Positions 35,770 through 43,683 of a stretch of 64,000 nucleotides of DNA are shown here, one piece after another; positions within the stretch are counted from its first letter, which is position 1; each line of letters starts with the position of its first letter. This stretch comes from Clostridiaceae bacterium OM02-2AC (GTDB taxonomy: Bacteria > Bacillota_I > Bacilli_A > Erysipelotrichales > Erysipelotrichaceae): NCBI GenBank assembly GCA_003481775.1, contig QULU01000007.1:43681-107680 (forward strand). The letters run 5' to 3'. The notes beneath the pieces are model-generated. The model saw only the letters and a list, made by a program, of their open reading frames with translations. It was not told where the DNA came from and ran no database searches. The position numbers and the translations under genes were made by a program.

Positions 35770-37068
35770 TTATTCGCATTTTTTCTTAGGAATACTGATT
35801 TCTAAAAGAAATGAACCTTGCACTATGACCTTCATATATCCATGGTAGCTTTCCGCTATTGTCTTTATTCTTCCCATTCCGATACCGTGCTGCCCTTTAT
35901 TTTGTTTTATTGTTAGATAAGTATCTTCTGATTTTTGAAGTCTAACTGTATCACATGCATTTTCAATTAAAATTTTCGTTGCTGTTTTTCCATCCAGGAT
36001 TTTACAGCTTATAAATTTGTTGTCCACATAATCCTGTGCTTCGATTGCATTATCCAAAGCATTGGATAATAATGAAATCAGATCAAAATCCTGCATTTGC
36101 TTTAAGTCGTCCTGTACCTCATAAGTAAACGCTATGCCCTTCGTTCTGCAAACTACCATTTTGGAATTTATGATATAATCCAGGACCTGATTTTTTGTTG
36201 TGAGAACCTTGACGGCTTCCACATGTTCACTTAGTTCATGCAGATAGCTTTTGGCTTTCTCAGGATCTGTATCCATCATATATTCCAGTGAATGAAAATG
36301 ATGCTTTAAATCATGACGCAGCTTTCTATTTTCCTGATTTGCTTTTTTCAATTCCTCCAGCAGTTGTTTCTGCTGTCTTTGATTATCCAGCCGATATTCT
36401 GCTTCATCAAGGCTTTGGTTGCGGTTTCCTAGAACCGTAAGATATTTATAAAAAACCATATATATAGTTATCAAAAACAACATCATGTATATACTCAAAT
36501 AATCAATGGATACTCCGTCCGCAAAATCCATTTCTGGAAGAATTTCTAATATAAAATATACATAAAAGCATGCAATGATCGCAAGTAACGAAAAGATATA
36601 CCAATCCTTTTTCTTATAATTGGCAGGTTTATGAAGCAGATATCTAAAACCAATATCGGATATGATTAATAATAGTATTTTCAATATTAAGTATGTAGAT
36701 TCATGATTAAACCAATTTATCCATATTCTGCTTACAGACATACATAAATTTATTCCCAAAACGATTGTATATCCAAAAACACAATAATACAGCATTTTTG
36801 CCAATTCTTTTCCTGCTACTGCGATAAGAAATATAATCACTGTTATATATTCAAAAACACCTGGAAGATGTTGAGAAATACCATACTCTGTTTCCATCGG
36901 GAACCACGTAAACAAAACAACATCGATAACTAAAATAAAAGCACATAATATTAAAAACATGATTTTTTTTATATTAGATAGCGTAATTTGACATTTCGTA
37001 ATTCTGTAGATAAACAAATATGTAAAAAATGCGTATATAATCTCATTATAGCCTGTTAAATCATTCAT
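35770..37068 (-). CDS. AgrC-like GHKL sensor histidine kinase
   Basis: A 432-aa kinase with about six N-terminal TM segments (residues 1-210), a coiled linker, the DHp motif RKLRHDLKHHFHSLEYM (phospho-His near residue 250) and a GHKL ATPase with SNALDNAIEA (N box) and GQHGIGMGRIKTIAESYHG (G box). This is the AgrC/ComD/BlpH layout that senses exported peptides. No agrB-like protease or obvious AgrD is present in the window. Three LytTR regulators nearby are candidate partners. The small membrane and secreted proteins under LytTR boxes are candidate outputs or signals. Confidence 0.9.
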   Translation of the reverse strand: MNDLTGYNEIIYAFFTYLFIYRITKCQITLSNIKKIMFLILCAFILVIDVVLFTWFPMETEYGISQHLPGVFEYITVIIFLIAVAGKELAKMLYYCVFGYTIVLGINLCMSVSRIWINWFNHESTYLILKILLLIISDIGFRYLLHKPANYKKKDWYIFSLLAIIACFYVYFILEILPEMDFADGVSIDYLSIYMMLFLITIYMVFYKYLTVLGNRNQSLDEAEYRLDNQRQQKQLLEELKKANQENRKLRHDLKHHFHSLEYMMDTDPEKAKSYLHELSEHVEAVKVLTTKNQVLDYIINSKMVVCRTKGIAFTYEVQDDLKQMQDFDLISLLSNALDNAIEAQDYVDNKFISCKILDGKTATKILIENACDTVRLQKSEDTYLTIKQNKGQHGIGMGRIKTIAESYHGYMKVIVQGSFLLEISIPKKKCE

Positions 37069-37108
37069 TTTCTATCACCATTTTAATAATAACATATAAC
37101 TTGGTATT

Positions 37109-37681
37109 TTAAATGGAGATTGTATGTTTTGTGGTCGCAGTAACCTTTGAATTTGCTATCATTATATGTTTTATAGAATACGTAATCGTCTTCCCATTTT
37201 TAGAAATTGCCTTTCCTATGTAGGATATATTATAGCTGAGATTCTTTCGATCTACTATTTTCGGCACAGCCTTTCCATTTGTTATCTTTCCACCGGATAC
37301 ACTATATGTCCCAGTAACACTATAGATGCAGTATCTGTTCTTTTGATAATAGACCTTAAGATTACTCCAAGTCTTGCTTTTAGAAGCAGCTCTTGTCAAT
37401 ACAGGAAGTGGTTCTTCCTGTACACTCTTAACAGTATCCATCAGCATATCCGTTGTATGATAGGAATCCCTGTAAAAGCTTTCCTTATGTTCCAATACAA
37501 ACGCTGTTACATCATTTCCTTCCACATCCTGAAATATATATGTATCCGGATGCTCATAAAAATCCTGAAACATTTTGATTTCCTCGTTGTAATCCAATGC
37601 GGATTCTTCTGCATATACATTTCCTGTCATGCATGTTAGCATTAAAAAGCCTGCAAATAAAACTGTTAATAATTTTTTCAT
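37109..37681 (-). CDS. Secreted protein of the LytTR island
   Basis: A 190-aa protein with signal peptide (LLTVLFAGFLMLTCMTGNVYA). The mature N-terminal half is acidic (DYNEEIKMFQDFYEHPDTYIFQD) and the C-terminal half is basic and beta-rich (SYNISYIGKAISKNGKTITYSIKHIMIANSKVTATTKHTISI). No family recognised. A LytTR double box 110 bp upstream places it in the regulon. Candidates are a secreted effector or adhesin-like factor. Confidence 0.7.
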   Translation of the reverse strand: MKKLLTVLFAGFLMLTCMTGNVYAEESALDYNEEIKMFQDFYEHPDTYIFQDVEGNDVTAFVLEHKESFYRDSYHTTDMLMDTVKSVQEEPLPVLTRAASKSKTWSNLKVYYQKNRYCIYSVTGTYSVSGGKITNGKAVPKIVDRKNLSYNISYIGKAISKNGKTITYSIKHIMIANSKVTATTKHTISI

Positions 37682-37792
37682 ACCCTTTCCATCCTCCTGT
37701 TTTTTTCACTTGTGTGAAATTCATAAATACTTACAAATATTTGCAGATACATCATAAACAAAAAAAGTAGTAAATGAAAGAATTCTGGGATG

Positions 37793-37823
37793 AACGGTAT
37801 GTCTCAGGTAGGAAACGGTAAAA
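37793..37823 (-). promoter_or_regulatory. LytTR double box upstream of the 190-aa secreted protein
   Basis: On the minus strand TTACCGTTTCC and ATACCGTTCATC, CCG cores 21 bp apart, then TTTCAT-N17-TATGAT. It overlaps the terminator of the regulator gene upstream. Confidence 0.65.
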
Positions 37824-37859
37824 AAGTGATTACAAATATTAAGTTATCTGTAATCACTA
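37818..37859 (-). terminator. Terminator of LytTR regulator 2
   Basis: AGTGATTACA pairs with TGTAATCACT and is followed by a T run on the minus strand, directly at the end of the gene. Confidence 0.75.
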
Positions 37860-38561
37860 AATTCCTCTGGCATATTGATTGAAGAATTCCTTTCTTTTTC
37901 TTCTGCTTACAGGGATATTGCCACATCCTTTTTTTAAATAAATAACTGCCCTGTCATAATCAATATGATCGATGTAAGACAGATTCACCAGCATACCCTT
38001 GGAGGGGCATGCAAAGGGAAACGCTCCATATGCTGCTTCAAATTCAACCAATGTCGTTCTGACCTGAAACATTCCGCGTTCTGTTTTAAGAATCACATAA
38101 TTCTTTTCTGTATAGGCACATATGATATCGTTCACTAAAATACGCACCGGAACAAATGCTTCATTCTTCACCTCTATATAAGTAGTGCGTTTTCGCAATT
38201 CTTCAAGTACAGCATCCATTGTTCTCTTTAGAAAGTTCTGATAGTTTTCTTTCACAAGAAATCGGAATGCGCGATATTCGTAACCATCTATACATAGCTC
38301 CTGATGTGTTGTTAGAAAAACAATAAGTGCTTCTTCCTGACGATTATGCAGGATCTTTGCGACATCAAATCCACTGATAGCAGGCATTTCTATGTCCAAA
38401 ATATAAAGATCATACTGCACGGTGAGGATATCCTTCTTAATTTGTTCATCATTCATGATCGTTATGGCAAACAGATCCGGATACAGATTTTGGATATCCT
38501 CCTTAACCAGCTGTGCAGAATCAAGATGATCATCCACAATCAAAATGGAATACGGCTTCAT
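37857..38561 (-). CDS. LytTR-family response regulator 2
   Basis: A 234-aa response regulator. Receiver: ILIVDDHLD, phospho-Asp in YDLYILDIEMPAISGFD, and Lys in FLVKENYQNF. LytTR output domain: NDIICAYTEKNYVILKTERGMFQVRTTLVEFEAAYGAF then FACPSKGMLVNLSYIDHIDY. It is close in sequence and layout to regulator 3, encoded 62 bp upstream, indicating tandem duplication. It probably binds the double boxes in the island; which regulator responds to the kinase is unknown. Confidence 0.9.
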   Translation of the reverse strand: MKPYSILIVDDHLDSAQLVKEDIQNLYPDLFAITIMNDEQIKKDILTVQYDLYILDIEMPAISGFDVAKILHNRQEEALIVFLTTHQELCIDGYEYRAFRFLVKENYQNFLKRTMDAVLEELRKRTTYIEVKNEAFVPVRILVNDIICAYTEKNYVILKTERGMFQVRTTLVEFEAAYGAFPFACPSKGMLVNLSYIDHIDYDRAVIYLKKGCGNIPVSRRKRKEFFNQYARGI

Positions 38562-38623
38562 TATATCACCTCTTATAGTTACTATAACTATATCAGATTT
38601 TCAGGTGATTCTGTACCTTTTCC

Positions 38624-39325
38624 TCAATATCCTTCGGAATATCTCTGATAGAATTCCATTCGCTTCCTTCTGCTTATTTTTACACAGCCGCCCTGCTTCA
38701 TATATATCATATTATTTTCATAATCCAAATAACCAATCCACTCCAGATTTACTATATAACCTTTCTGCGGAATTGCAAAGGGAATCATAGGGTATGCAGA
38801 CATAAGCTCATGTATGCCGCAACGAGCAGTGAACGTACCACCTTCTGTAACCAGTGTCAGCATTCCATGCTCCATGTACGCACAGTGGATTGCATGCACT
38901 GCAAGCTGTACCGCTTTCTTTTCGCTGTTATATGCTTCCATATATACATTTCTGCGAGCAAGCTCTTCTTTTAATGCCTGAATTGCGCCGGGAAGCATCT
39001 GCATCAATTTATACTTGCTGATAAATCGAAACACTGCATAATCATATCCCCATACGGAATAATCCTCATGGGTTGTCTGAAAGATGATCAGTGCATCTTT
39101 ATCTCGCTCCTTAATTCTGCTTGCAAGCTGAAATCCGCTGCAGCTGGGCATTTCAATATCAAGGAAATAGGCATCATAGCTTTCCTCATAAATCTGTTGT
39201 ATCGCCTGTACATCATTCATCACCGCTATATCAAATACACCGGGACTTATACCTTCGATACCACTTCGCAGTTGCTCTGCCGCATTCGCCTGATCATCCA
39301 CAATCAATAAGGTATATGTTCTCAT
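38624..39325 (-). CDS. LytTR-family response regulator 3
   Basis: A 233-aa paralogue of regulator 2. LLIVDDQAN, YDAYFLDIEMPSCSGFQ (phospho-Asp) and FISKYKLMQ in the receiver. HAIHCAYMEHGMLTLVTEGGTF and PFAIPQKGYIVNLEWIGYLDYENNMIYMKQGGCVKISRRKRMEF in the LytTR domain. A double box (39397-39426) with TTTACT-N17-TATGAT lies upstream, so the gene is itself in the regulon, allowing positive feedback. It is followed by regulator 2 in the same orientation. Confidence 0.9.
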   Translation of the reverse strand: MRTYTLLIVDDQANAAEQLRSGIEGISPGVFDIAVMNDVQAIQQIYEESYDAYFLDIEMPSCSGFQLASRIKERDKDALIIFQTTHEDYSVWGYDYAVFRFISKYKLMQMLPGAIQALKEELARRNVYMEAYNSEKKAVQLAVHAIHCAYMEHGMLTLVTEGGTFTARCGIHELMSAYPMIPFAIPQKGYIVNLEWIGYLDYENNMIYMKQGGCVKISRRKRMEFYQRYSEGY

Positions 39326-39396
39326 TTGTCTCTTCCTCCACCTATCATCGTCTTCATCATAAACATAATGATTATAAAAGTAAACAGATTTGGGAC

Positions 39397-39426
39397 AAGC
39401 GGTCGCTTTAGGGATGAAACGGTAAA
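39397..39426 (-). promoter_or_regulatory. LytTR double box upstream of regulator 3
   Basis: Minus strand TTACCGTTTCATC and CGACCGCTTGTCCC, cores 20 bp apart, followed by TTTACT-N17-TATGAT. Reads leftwards. Confidence 0.7.
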
Positions 39427-39471
39427 ATTTTAAGAAAACAGAATAGATTTCCCCCTATTCTGGAAACAAAT

Positions 39472-39501
39472 TGACCGTTCCATCCCAGATAGATACCGCT
39501 T
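39472..39501 (+). promoter_or_regulatory. LytTR double box upstream of the 74-aa membrane protein
   Basis: Plus strand TGACCGTTCCATC and ATACCGCTTATCCC, cores 21 bp apart, then TTTACA-N16-TAAAAT. It is back-to-back with the previous box, giving a divergent LytTR-controlled promoter pair. Confidence 0.7.
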
Positions 39502-39714
39502 ATCCCTATATGTATTTACATTCTTCATATTCCATGTAAAATAAACATAGGGAAGTATATGATAAGGCAGTGGTTTTCCCCTTCTGCAAATCAAATCATT
39601 TTCCTATTTGCAGCTATCTGCGTACCTGATGATGTTCAATGCTGAATCCAATTAGTTGCGTAGCAGGCATGCGAAAGCTTAGAAAGCTTATATAAATAGA
39701 AACGGAGGATCTTT

Positions 39715-39939
39715 ATGTCAAGTTTTAAAAAATTAGTATTGCCTTTACTGCTTCTCTGCTCACTTGGAACACTGGCTATTTCTATGGTATTTCTTTGGAC
39801 CGGTGGAATCGCTTTGGATGAGATGATCAGTGTCACAGAATATTTTGATTCCTATGGGATGCTGTACTGGCTTCTGCTCCTTATCTCATTTCTTGCTTCA
39901 CTTTCATGCATTTTGCTGATTCTGACTAGAAAAAAATGA
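39715..39939 (+). CDS. Small two-TM membrane protein under LytTR control
   Basis: A 74-aa protein after GGAGG(ATCTTT). TM1 LPLLLLCSLGTLAISMVFLW (residues 9-28), an acidic periplasm-side loop LDEMISVTEYFDSYG, TM2 YWLLLLISFLASLSCILLIL, and a basic tail TRKK. No family recognised. It is the only plus-strand gene of the island, driven by its own LytTR box. Possible roles are immunity protein, signal precursor or toxin-like peptide; the sequence does not decide. Confidence 0.65.
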   Translation: MSSFKKLVLPLLLLCSLGTLAISMVFLWTGGIALDEMISVTEYFDSYGMLYWLLLLISFLASLSCILLILTRKK

Positions 39940-40016
39940 AATAGATTATAAGATAAGTTCTACCAATTATATAAACTATAATAGCAATAGAACATAAATA
40001 TATAGTTCATCCAATT

Positions 40017-40061
40017 AAAAAAAGGGATTTCATTCTGAATAATAGAATCAAATCCTTTTTT
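40017..40061. terminator. Bidirectional terminator
   Basis: AAAAAAGGGATTT opposite AAATCCTTTTTT across a 20-nt loop, serving the 74-aa and 61-aa genes that converge here. Confidence 0.7.
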
Positions 40062-40086
40062 GATATAACTTGTTAAGCGAATTTTT

Positions 40087-40272
40087 TTATATATCCTTTT
40101 TCCGATAACATATATAAGATATTAGCGCAAAGATAATCAGACATATAGGTGCAAGCAGTTGTATCTCTTGGTACCCTCTATGCTGAATATCCAGATAGAC
40201 TAACGTGAATATACTGAAACAAAGAAATATAACAGAACATATGAGATAAAACTCTTTATGATTTGGCTTCAT
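40087..40272 (-). CDS. Small two-TM membrane protein
   Basis: A 61-aa protein: short N-terminus MKPNHKEF, TM1 YLICSVIFLCFSIFTLVYL, loop DIQHRGYQEIQL, TM2 LAPICLIIFALISYICY, and tail RKKDI. AGGGG lies a few bases upstream of the ATG. Similar in design to the 56-aa protein at 41195. No family recognised. Confidence 0.55.
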   Translation of the reverse strand: MKPNHKEFYLICSVIFLCFSIFTLVYLDIQHRGYQEIQLLAPICLIIFALISYICYRKKDI

Positions 40273-40588
40273 CTATGGTCCCCTTTCTTAAACCCAAAAT
40301 CTATTATATTAGCTATTCTTACTCAGTAATTGCTTTTTTCTATCGTTTTGATTATTAAAACAATTAATTTATAGAGAACTCAGGATTTCTATTCACCACT
40401 CAATCTACTGAAACATAATGAATTTTTACACATCTTTCTAATAGATATAATAGTTACTATTCACAGCCAACACAAGATAGTGTGAAATTCAATCAACATC
40501 ATAGTAAGAAAACGGAAAATAACTGATCGAACTATTATCCTTTTGCTATATTATTGATTAACTGTAAAGTAACGTAAAATAGTTTTAT
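40273..40588. other. AT-rich intergenic region
   Basis: About 316 bp with no recognisable gene, RNA or LytTR box; it presumably holds the promoter of the 61-aa gene. Confidence 0.4.
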
Positions 40589-41149
40589 TTATGCGGGAAC
40601 AACTGTTGTTTTCCAATATACATTTGGATACATGTTGCATTGCTGGGAATGCATTGGTTGGCAATTCGGATTTTTATATAAGTAAGCTGTTGCTTTATAT
40701 TTTTTTCCTACTGCCAAACTAGCAAGAATTTGCTTGCTTATAGCACCACAAATATCGCTACCTTGAATATTCTTCACAACTGTACATACAAGTTTTCCAC
40801 CACGATACACCGCGCTAATGATCCCTATAATCGTTCGAATAACACCTTTTGTCTGAGGATTAAAATCCCCGTTTAGTTCTTCATCGTTCGTGGGGGTTTC
40901 ATAAAGAATAAAGCCATCTTTCCCATCATCTATAACCACTGTTTTTATACCATTTTCATCACTTGCTTCAATTATATTTTTTCTATCAAATACAGGATCT
41001 GTTTCATCCAATACATTGATAAACATTTCTAATTCTGTATTGCTTACCTCTACAGTATTTTGATTTTCCTGCGCATATGCTGTTAAAAAGGGATTAAAAC
41101 CAGTAACACATATTGCAATCATAGATAAAATCAATAATATTTTTTTCAT
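40589..41149 (-). CDS. Secreted protein with hydrophobic, Cys-containing C-terminal half
   Basis: A 186-aa protein with signal peptide (ILLILSMIAICVTGFNPFLTAYA). The acidic segment to about residue 100 (VEVSNTELEMFINVLDETDP..) resembles a propeptide. The C-terminal ~85 residues start GVIRTIIGIISAVYRGGKL and contain Cys in LVCTVVKN, SDICGAIS, NPNCQPM and QQCNMY, so two disulfides are possible. A leader-pro-hydrophobic Cys domain layout is reminiscent of larger bacteriocin-like peptides, but no family motif is recognised. It follows the 56-aa gene, whose upstream LytTR box likely serves both. Confidence 0.7.
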   Translation of the reverse strand: MKKILLILSMIAICVTGFNPFLTAYAQENQNTVEVSNTELEMFINVLDETDPVFDRKNIIEASDENGIKTVVIDDGKDGFILYETPTNDEELNGDFNPQTKGVIRTIIGIISAVYRGGKLVCTVVKNIQGSDICGAISKQILASLAVGKKYKATAYLYKNPNCQPMHSQQCNMYPNVYWKTTVVPA

Positions 41150-41194
41150 ATATATTCCTCCTAATTGTTTATAGAATATAAGACATATTCCTTT

Positions 41195-41362
41195 TTAATA
41201 GCTATTTCTTTTTTCATCAATTATAGCCTTAATTGATAGAACCAATAAAATCGGTGTCAATATATCGAAAAAATCTAAGCCTTTTGCTGTTATGATTTTA
41301 TACAATAATTCTATGCTCAATGCTATCGAAAAGATGAGCCATATCAAATTTACCTTTTTCAT
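41195..41362 (-). CDS. Small membrane protein, first gene after a LytTR box
   Basis: A ~55-aa protein from ATG 41362 after GAGGTG: MKKVNLIWLIFSIALSIELL (TM1), a short loop, ILTPILLVLSIKAIID (TM2) and tail EKRNSY. No family recognised. A LytTR double box and TGTACA-N16-TATGAT promoter lie about 110 bp upstream, and the secreted 186-aa protein gene follows 46 bp downstream. Confidence 0.6.
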   Translation of the reverse strand: MKKVNLIWLIFSIALSIELLYKIITAKGLDFFDILTPILLVLSIKAIIDEKRNSY

Positions 41363-41474
41363 ATTCACCTCTGTCATAATCAATTAAGATTTCTTTATGC
41401 AGCTGCAATGCTGTAACAAATATTTGCACATTCATCATACTATAAATTTGAAATTTGTACATAGAATATCATGC

Positions 41475-41505
41475 AAGCGGTCATATTAGGTATTGAACGG
41501 TCATT
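41475..41505 (-). promoter_or_regulatory. LytTR double box upstream of the 56-aa/186-aa genes
   Basis: Minus strand TGACCGTTCAATACC and TGACCGCTTGCAT, cores 20 bp apart, almost identical to the box upstream of the metalloprotease, then TGTACA-N16-TATGAT. Confidence 0.75.
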
Positions 41506-41530
41506 TTTCCTCTTTATCCCTATGTTATAC

Positions 41531-41570
41531 AACAAAAAGAAACCTCTGTTTTATTTATCAGAGGCTTCTA
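41531..41570 (-). terminator. Terminator of the rhaD unit
   Basis: AAGCCTCTG pairs with CAGAGGTTT, ending in TTTTTGTT on the minus strand, 10 bp after rhaD. Confidence 0.75.
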
Positions 41571-41579
41571 AATTTGTAA

Positions 41580-42407
41580 TTATTTTTTGTATAAATAACG
41601 CTCATCCAGTGTTACATGGAACGCTTCCTGCAAATCACGAAAGCCCTCCACAGGAATTGTCTGCAGCTTTTCCTGCCGACAGGAATGTACCTTGATCCAC
41701 ATTTCGGCACTCTTTTCAATCGTATGCATTAACCCAAAGGTGGAATCAAAATCCACGCCACTGCAGAACATGCCGTGATGCGCCCATATGACCGCATTAT
41801 AGGTTTCCATCAGTTTGCTTGTGACAACCGCAATCTCGCGGCCCCCCGGTACCATCCATTCTACAACACCAATCCCCTCGGGAAAGATAATCGGGCACTC
41901 CGTCATCATTTCCCAAATCTCTCTTGTGATGATTTCCGACTTCAGCGGAAGCAGAAAGGTGAGTGCAATCACATTGGGACAGTGACAGTGATAAATCACA
42001 CGGTTTTCATTGTTGGTAAGCTTTGCCTTGACTGCCATATTCATAAGATGAGTAGGCAACTCACTGGTAGGACGGCCTCCATGTTCAAGACCCCAGCATA
42101 TCCGATACTTCGTACCGGTAGAATCAACCTGTATGATTCCAATCGTATTATGCGGATCCTTTTTCATATTGTGAAAATACTTTCCCGTGCCGCTGATTAG
42201 AAAATATTCATTTGCAAGATTATCCACAGTGGTACCAATTAGAAGCCATTTACCATCTTCGTGCAATTCATCTTTTACATCTGCAACATCCTTCGGCTTC
42301 ATCCAATACGTGAAATTCCCGCCATTGCGTTCATGCCAGCCCAGTTTGTCTCCGTAATCTGCCATCGCAATGTAATCATTTAAAAATGTTGTTTCTTCTA
42401 CTTTCAT
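41580..42407 (-). CDS. rhaD: Rhamnulose-1-phosphate aldolase
   Basis: A 275-aa class II aldolase. GWHERNGGNFTYW (near 25-37), SGTGKYFHNM, WGLEHGGRPTSELPTHL, VIYHCHCPNVIALTF with zinc His residues, and VIWAHHGMFCSGVDFDSTFGL with a third zinc His follow the order of E. coli RhaD closely. The enzyme splits L-rhamnulose-1-phosphate into dihydroxyacetone phosphate and L-lactaldehyde in the cytosol. ATG 42407 is chosen for GAGGAG 8 nt upstream. No rhaA, rhaB or transporter is nearby, so it may act on a related ketose-1-phosphate with the dehydrogenase upstream. Confidence 0.85.
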   Translation of the reverse strand: MKVEETTFLNDYIAMADYGDKLGWHERNGGNFTYWMKPKDVADVKDELHEDGKWLLIGTTVDNLANEYFLISGTGKYFHNMKKDPHNTIGIIQVDSTGTKYRICWGLEHGGRPTSELPTHLMNMAVKAKLTNNENRVIYHCHCPNVIALTFLLPLKSEIITREIWEMMTECPIIFPEGIGVVEWMVPGGREIAVVTSKLMETYNAVIWAHHGMFCSGVDFDSTFGLMHTIEKSAEMWIKVHSCRQEKLQTIPVEGFRDLQEAFHVTLDERYLYKK

Positions 42408-42497
42408 ATAGTTTCTCCTCGTCTCCCTCAGGATATCAATCAATATTCATCCCCACACTACAAGCCCTTATACAAAATGTTCTCGCCCCATAAATCT

Positions 42498-43526
42498 TTA
42501 TATCATGTACTTTGTATAACCAGTATCTACGGCTTCTTTAAGCTGTTTTAACAATAGTTCTGGACTGCGTTCATAAGAATCCAGCGTATCCCCCCCACGA
42601 TGATTGGTAAGCGTGCAGTTATCCAGCTGAATGATTGCATCCTCTTTCGTTAACGGCTCCTTTGGGAATACATCAATCGCTGCCCCCATGATGATGCCGT
42701 TTTGCAGAGCCTCTTCTAGTGCCTGCATATCCACCAGTACCGCTCTTGCCGTATTGATCAGATAGCTGACTGGTTTCATAAGCCTTAATTCCTCACGCCC
42801 GATAATCGGTGGATCGTTGGGTCCGATACGCCCGTGAAGGGAAACGATATCACTTTCCTCTAACAGGGTTTTCTTATCAACCGCGATACAGCCCAGCTGC
42901 TCAATCACAGAAGCATCCAGATAAGGATCATGTACCATGATGCTGCATCCAAACGGCTGCAGGCGCTGTGCGACCAGCTGACCGATTGCACCAAAGCCAA
43001 TTAAACCAACCGTCATACTTCTAAGCTCCCGTATTGATCCGGTATTCGGATAGGATTCTCTCCAGACTCCCTCGCGTAAGGACCTGTCTGCTCTTGTCAC
43101 ATTCCGTGTTTCACAAATCATTAACCCAACCGTCAGCTCAGCAACGGCAAAGGCGTTGTGCATGGGACAGTGAATAACTCTGATTCCTTTTTTCTTCGCA
43201 CTTTCCACCGCGATGTTTTCCACACCTCCCCTTGCCGTAACGATATACTTCAAGTGCGATGCCTGTTCAATGATTTCTTTTCCCACCGGACACATATGAA
43301 CGAAGATCACATCCGCATCCAGCATAGCATCCTTCAATTTCCCTTCTATTTTGTATGCTTCACTTCCCTTTGTTTCAATATTGCGAATCAGCGTACGGGT
43401 AGAAACCCGATCCAAATCCGCCTTCCATGAAAAGCCCTGATAGGAACAAAACAGTGCGTGATTCTTCAGTACCTTTGTGAATGCCTCCTCTGACAGAAAC
43501 ATATCTCCAACAGCAACACATTTCAT
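42498..43526 (-). CDS. D-isomer 2-hydroxyacid dehydrogenase family protein
   Basis: A 342-aa NAD-dependent dehydrogenase. Rossmann motif VGLIGFGAIGQLVAQRL (near 160-176), the Arg of LINTARAVLVD (near 250), the Glu of the catalytic relay in AAIDVFPKEPL and His in TNHRGGDT follow the D-lactate/phosphoglycerate/erythronate dehydrogenase plan. ATG 43526 follows AAGGAGG. It lies 91 bp upstream of rhaD on the same strand and is divergent from the DeoR regulator. It could reduce or oxidise the lactaldehyde- or glycerate-type product of the pathway; the substrate is unknown. Confidence 0.85.
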   Translation of the reverse strand: MKCVAVGDMFLSEEAFTKVLKNHALFCSYQGFSWKADLDRVSTRTLIRNIETKGSEAYKIEGKLKDAMLDADVIFVHMCPVGKEIIEQASHLKYIVTARGGVENIAVESAKKKGIRVIHCPMHNAFAVAELTVGLMICETRNVTRADRSLREGVWRESYPNTGSIRELRSMTVGLIGFGAIGQLVAQRLQPFGCSIMVHDPYLDASVIEQLGCIAVDKKTLLEESDIVSLHGRIGPNDPPIIGREELRLMKPVSYLINTARAVLVDMQALEEALQNGIIMGAAIDVFPKEPLTKEDAIIQLDNCTLTNHRGGDTLDSYERSPELLLKQLKEAVDTGYTKYMI

Positions 43527-43544
43527 ATACATTCCTCCTTAATT

Positions 43545-43652
43545 GTTCGTTTCGCACATTCATCATAGTACAAAAGTGAAAAAACAGAAATACTATTCAA
43601 GCTCAATGTTTATTTTTCAATTATTTTTTATTTTTATTGTTTGAAACGAACA
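43545..43652. promoter_or_regulatory. Inverted operator pair between divergent rhaD unit and DeoR gene
   Basis: GTTCGTTTCG (43545-43554) and its inverted counterpart GAAACGAAC (43643-43651) lie about 90 bp apart in the divergent promoter region. This fits a DeoR operator that loops across the promoters. Inferred from position and symmetry. Confidence 0.5.
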
Positions 43653-43683
43653 TTTTATGATATAGTGAGAATAGGTGATAACA

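Noticed and set aside
32722..41505. Complete agr quorum-sensing system.
   Set aside because: No AgrB-like membrane protease or AgrD cyclic peptide precursor could be identified.
41580..43526. Full rhamnose catabolic operon.
   Set aside because: Only the aldolase and a dehydrogenase are present; no rhaA, rhaB or transporter nearby.
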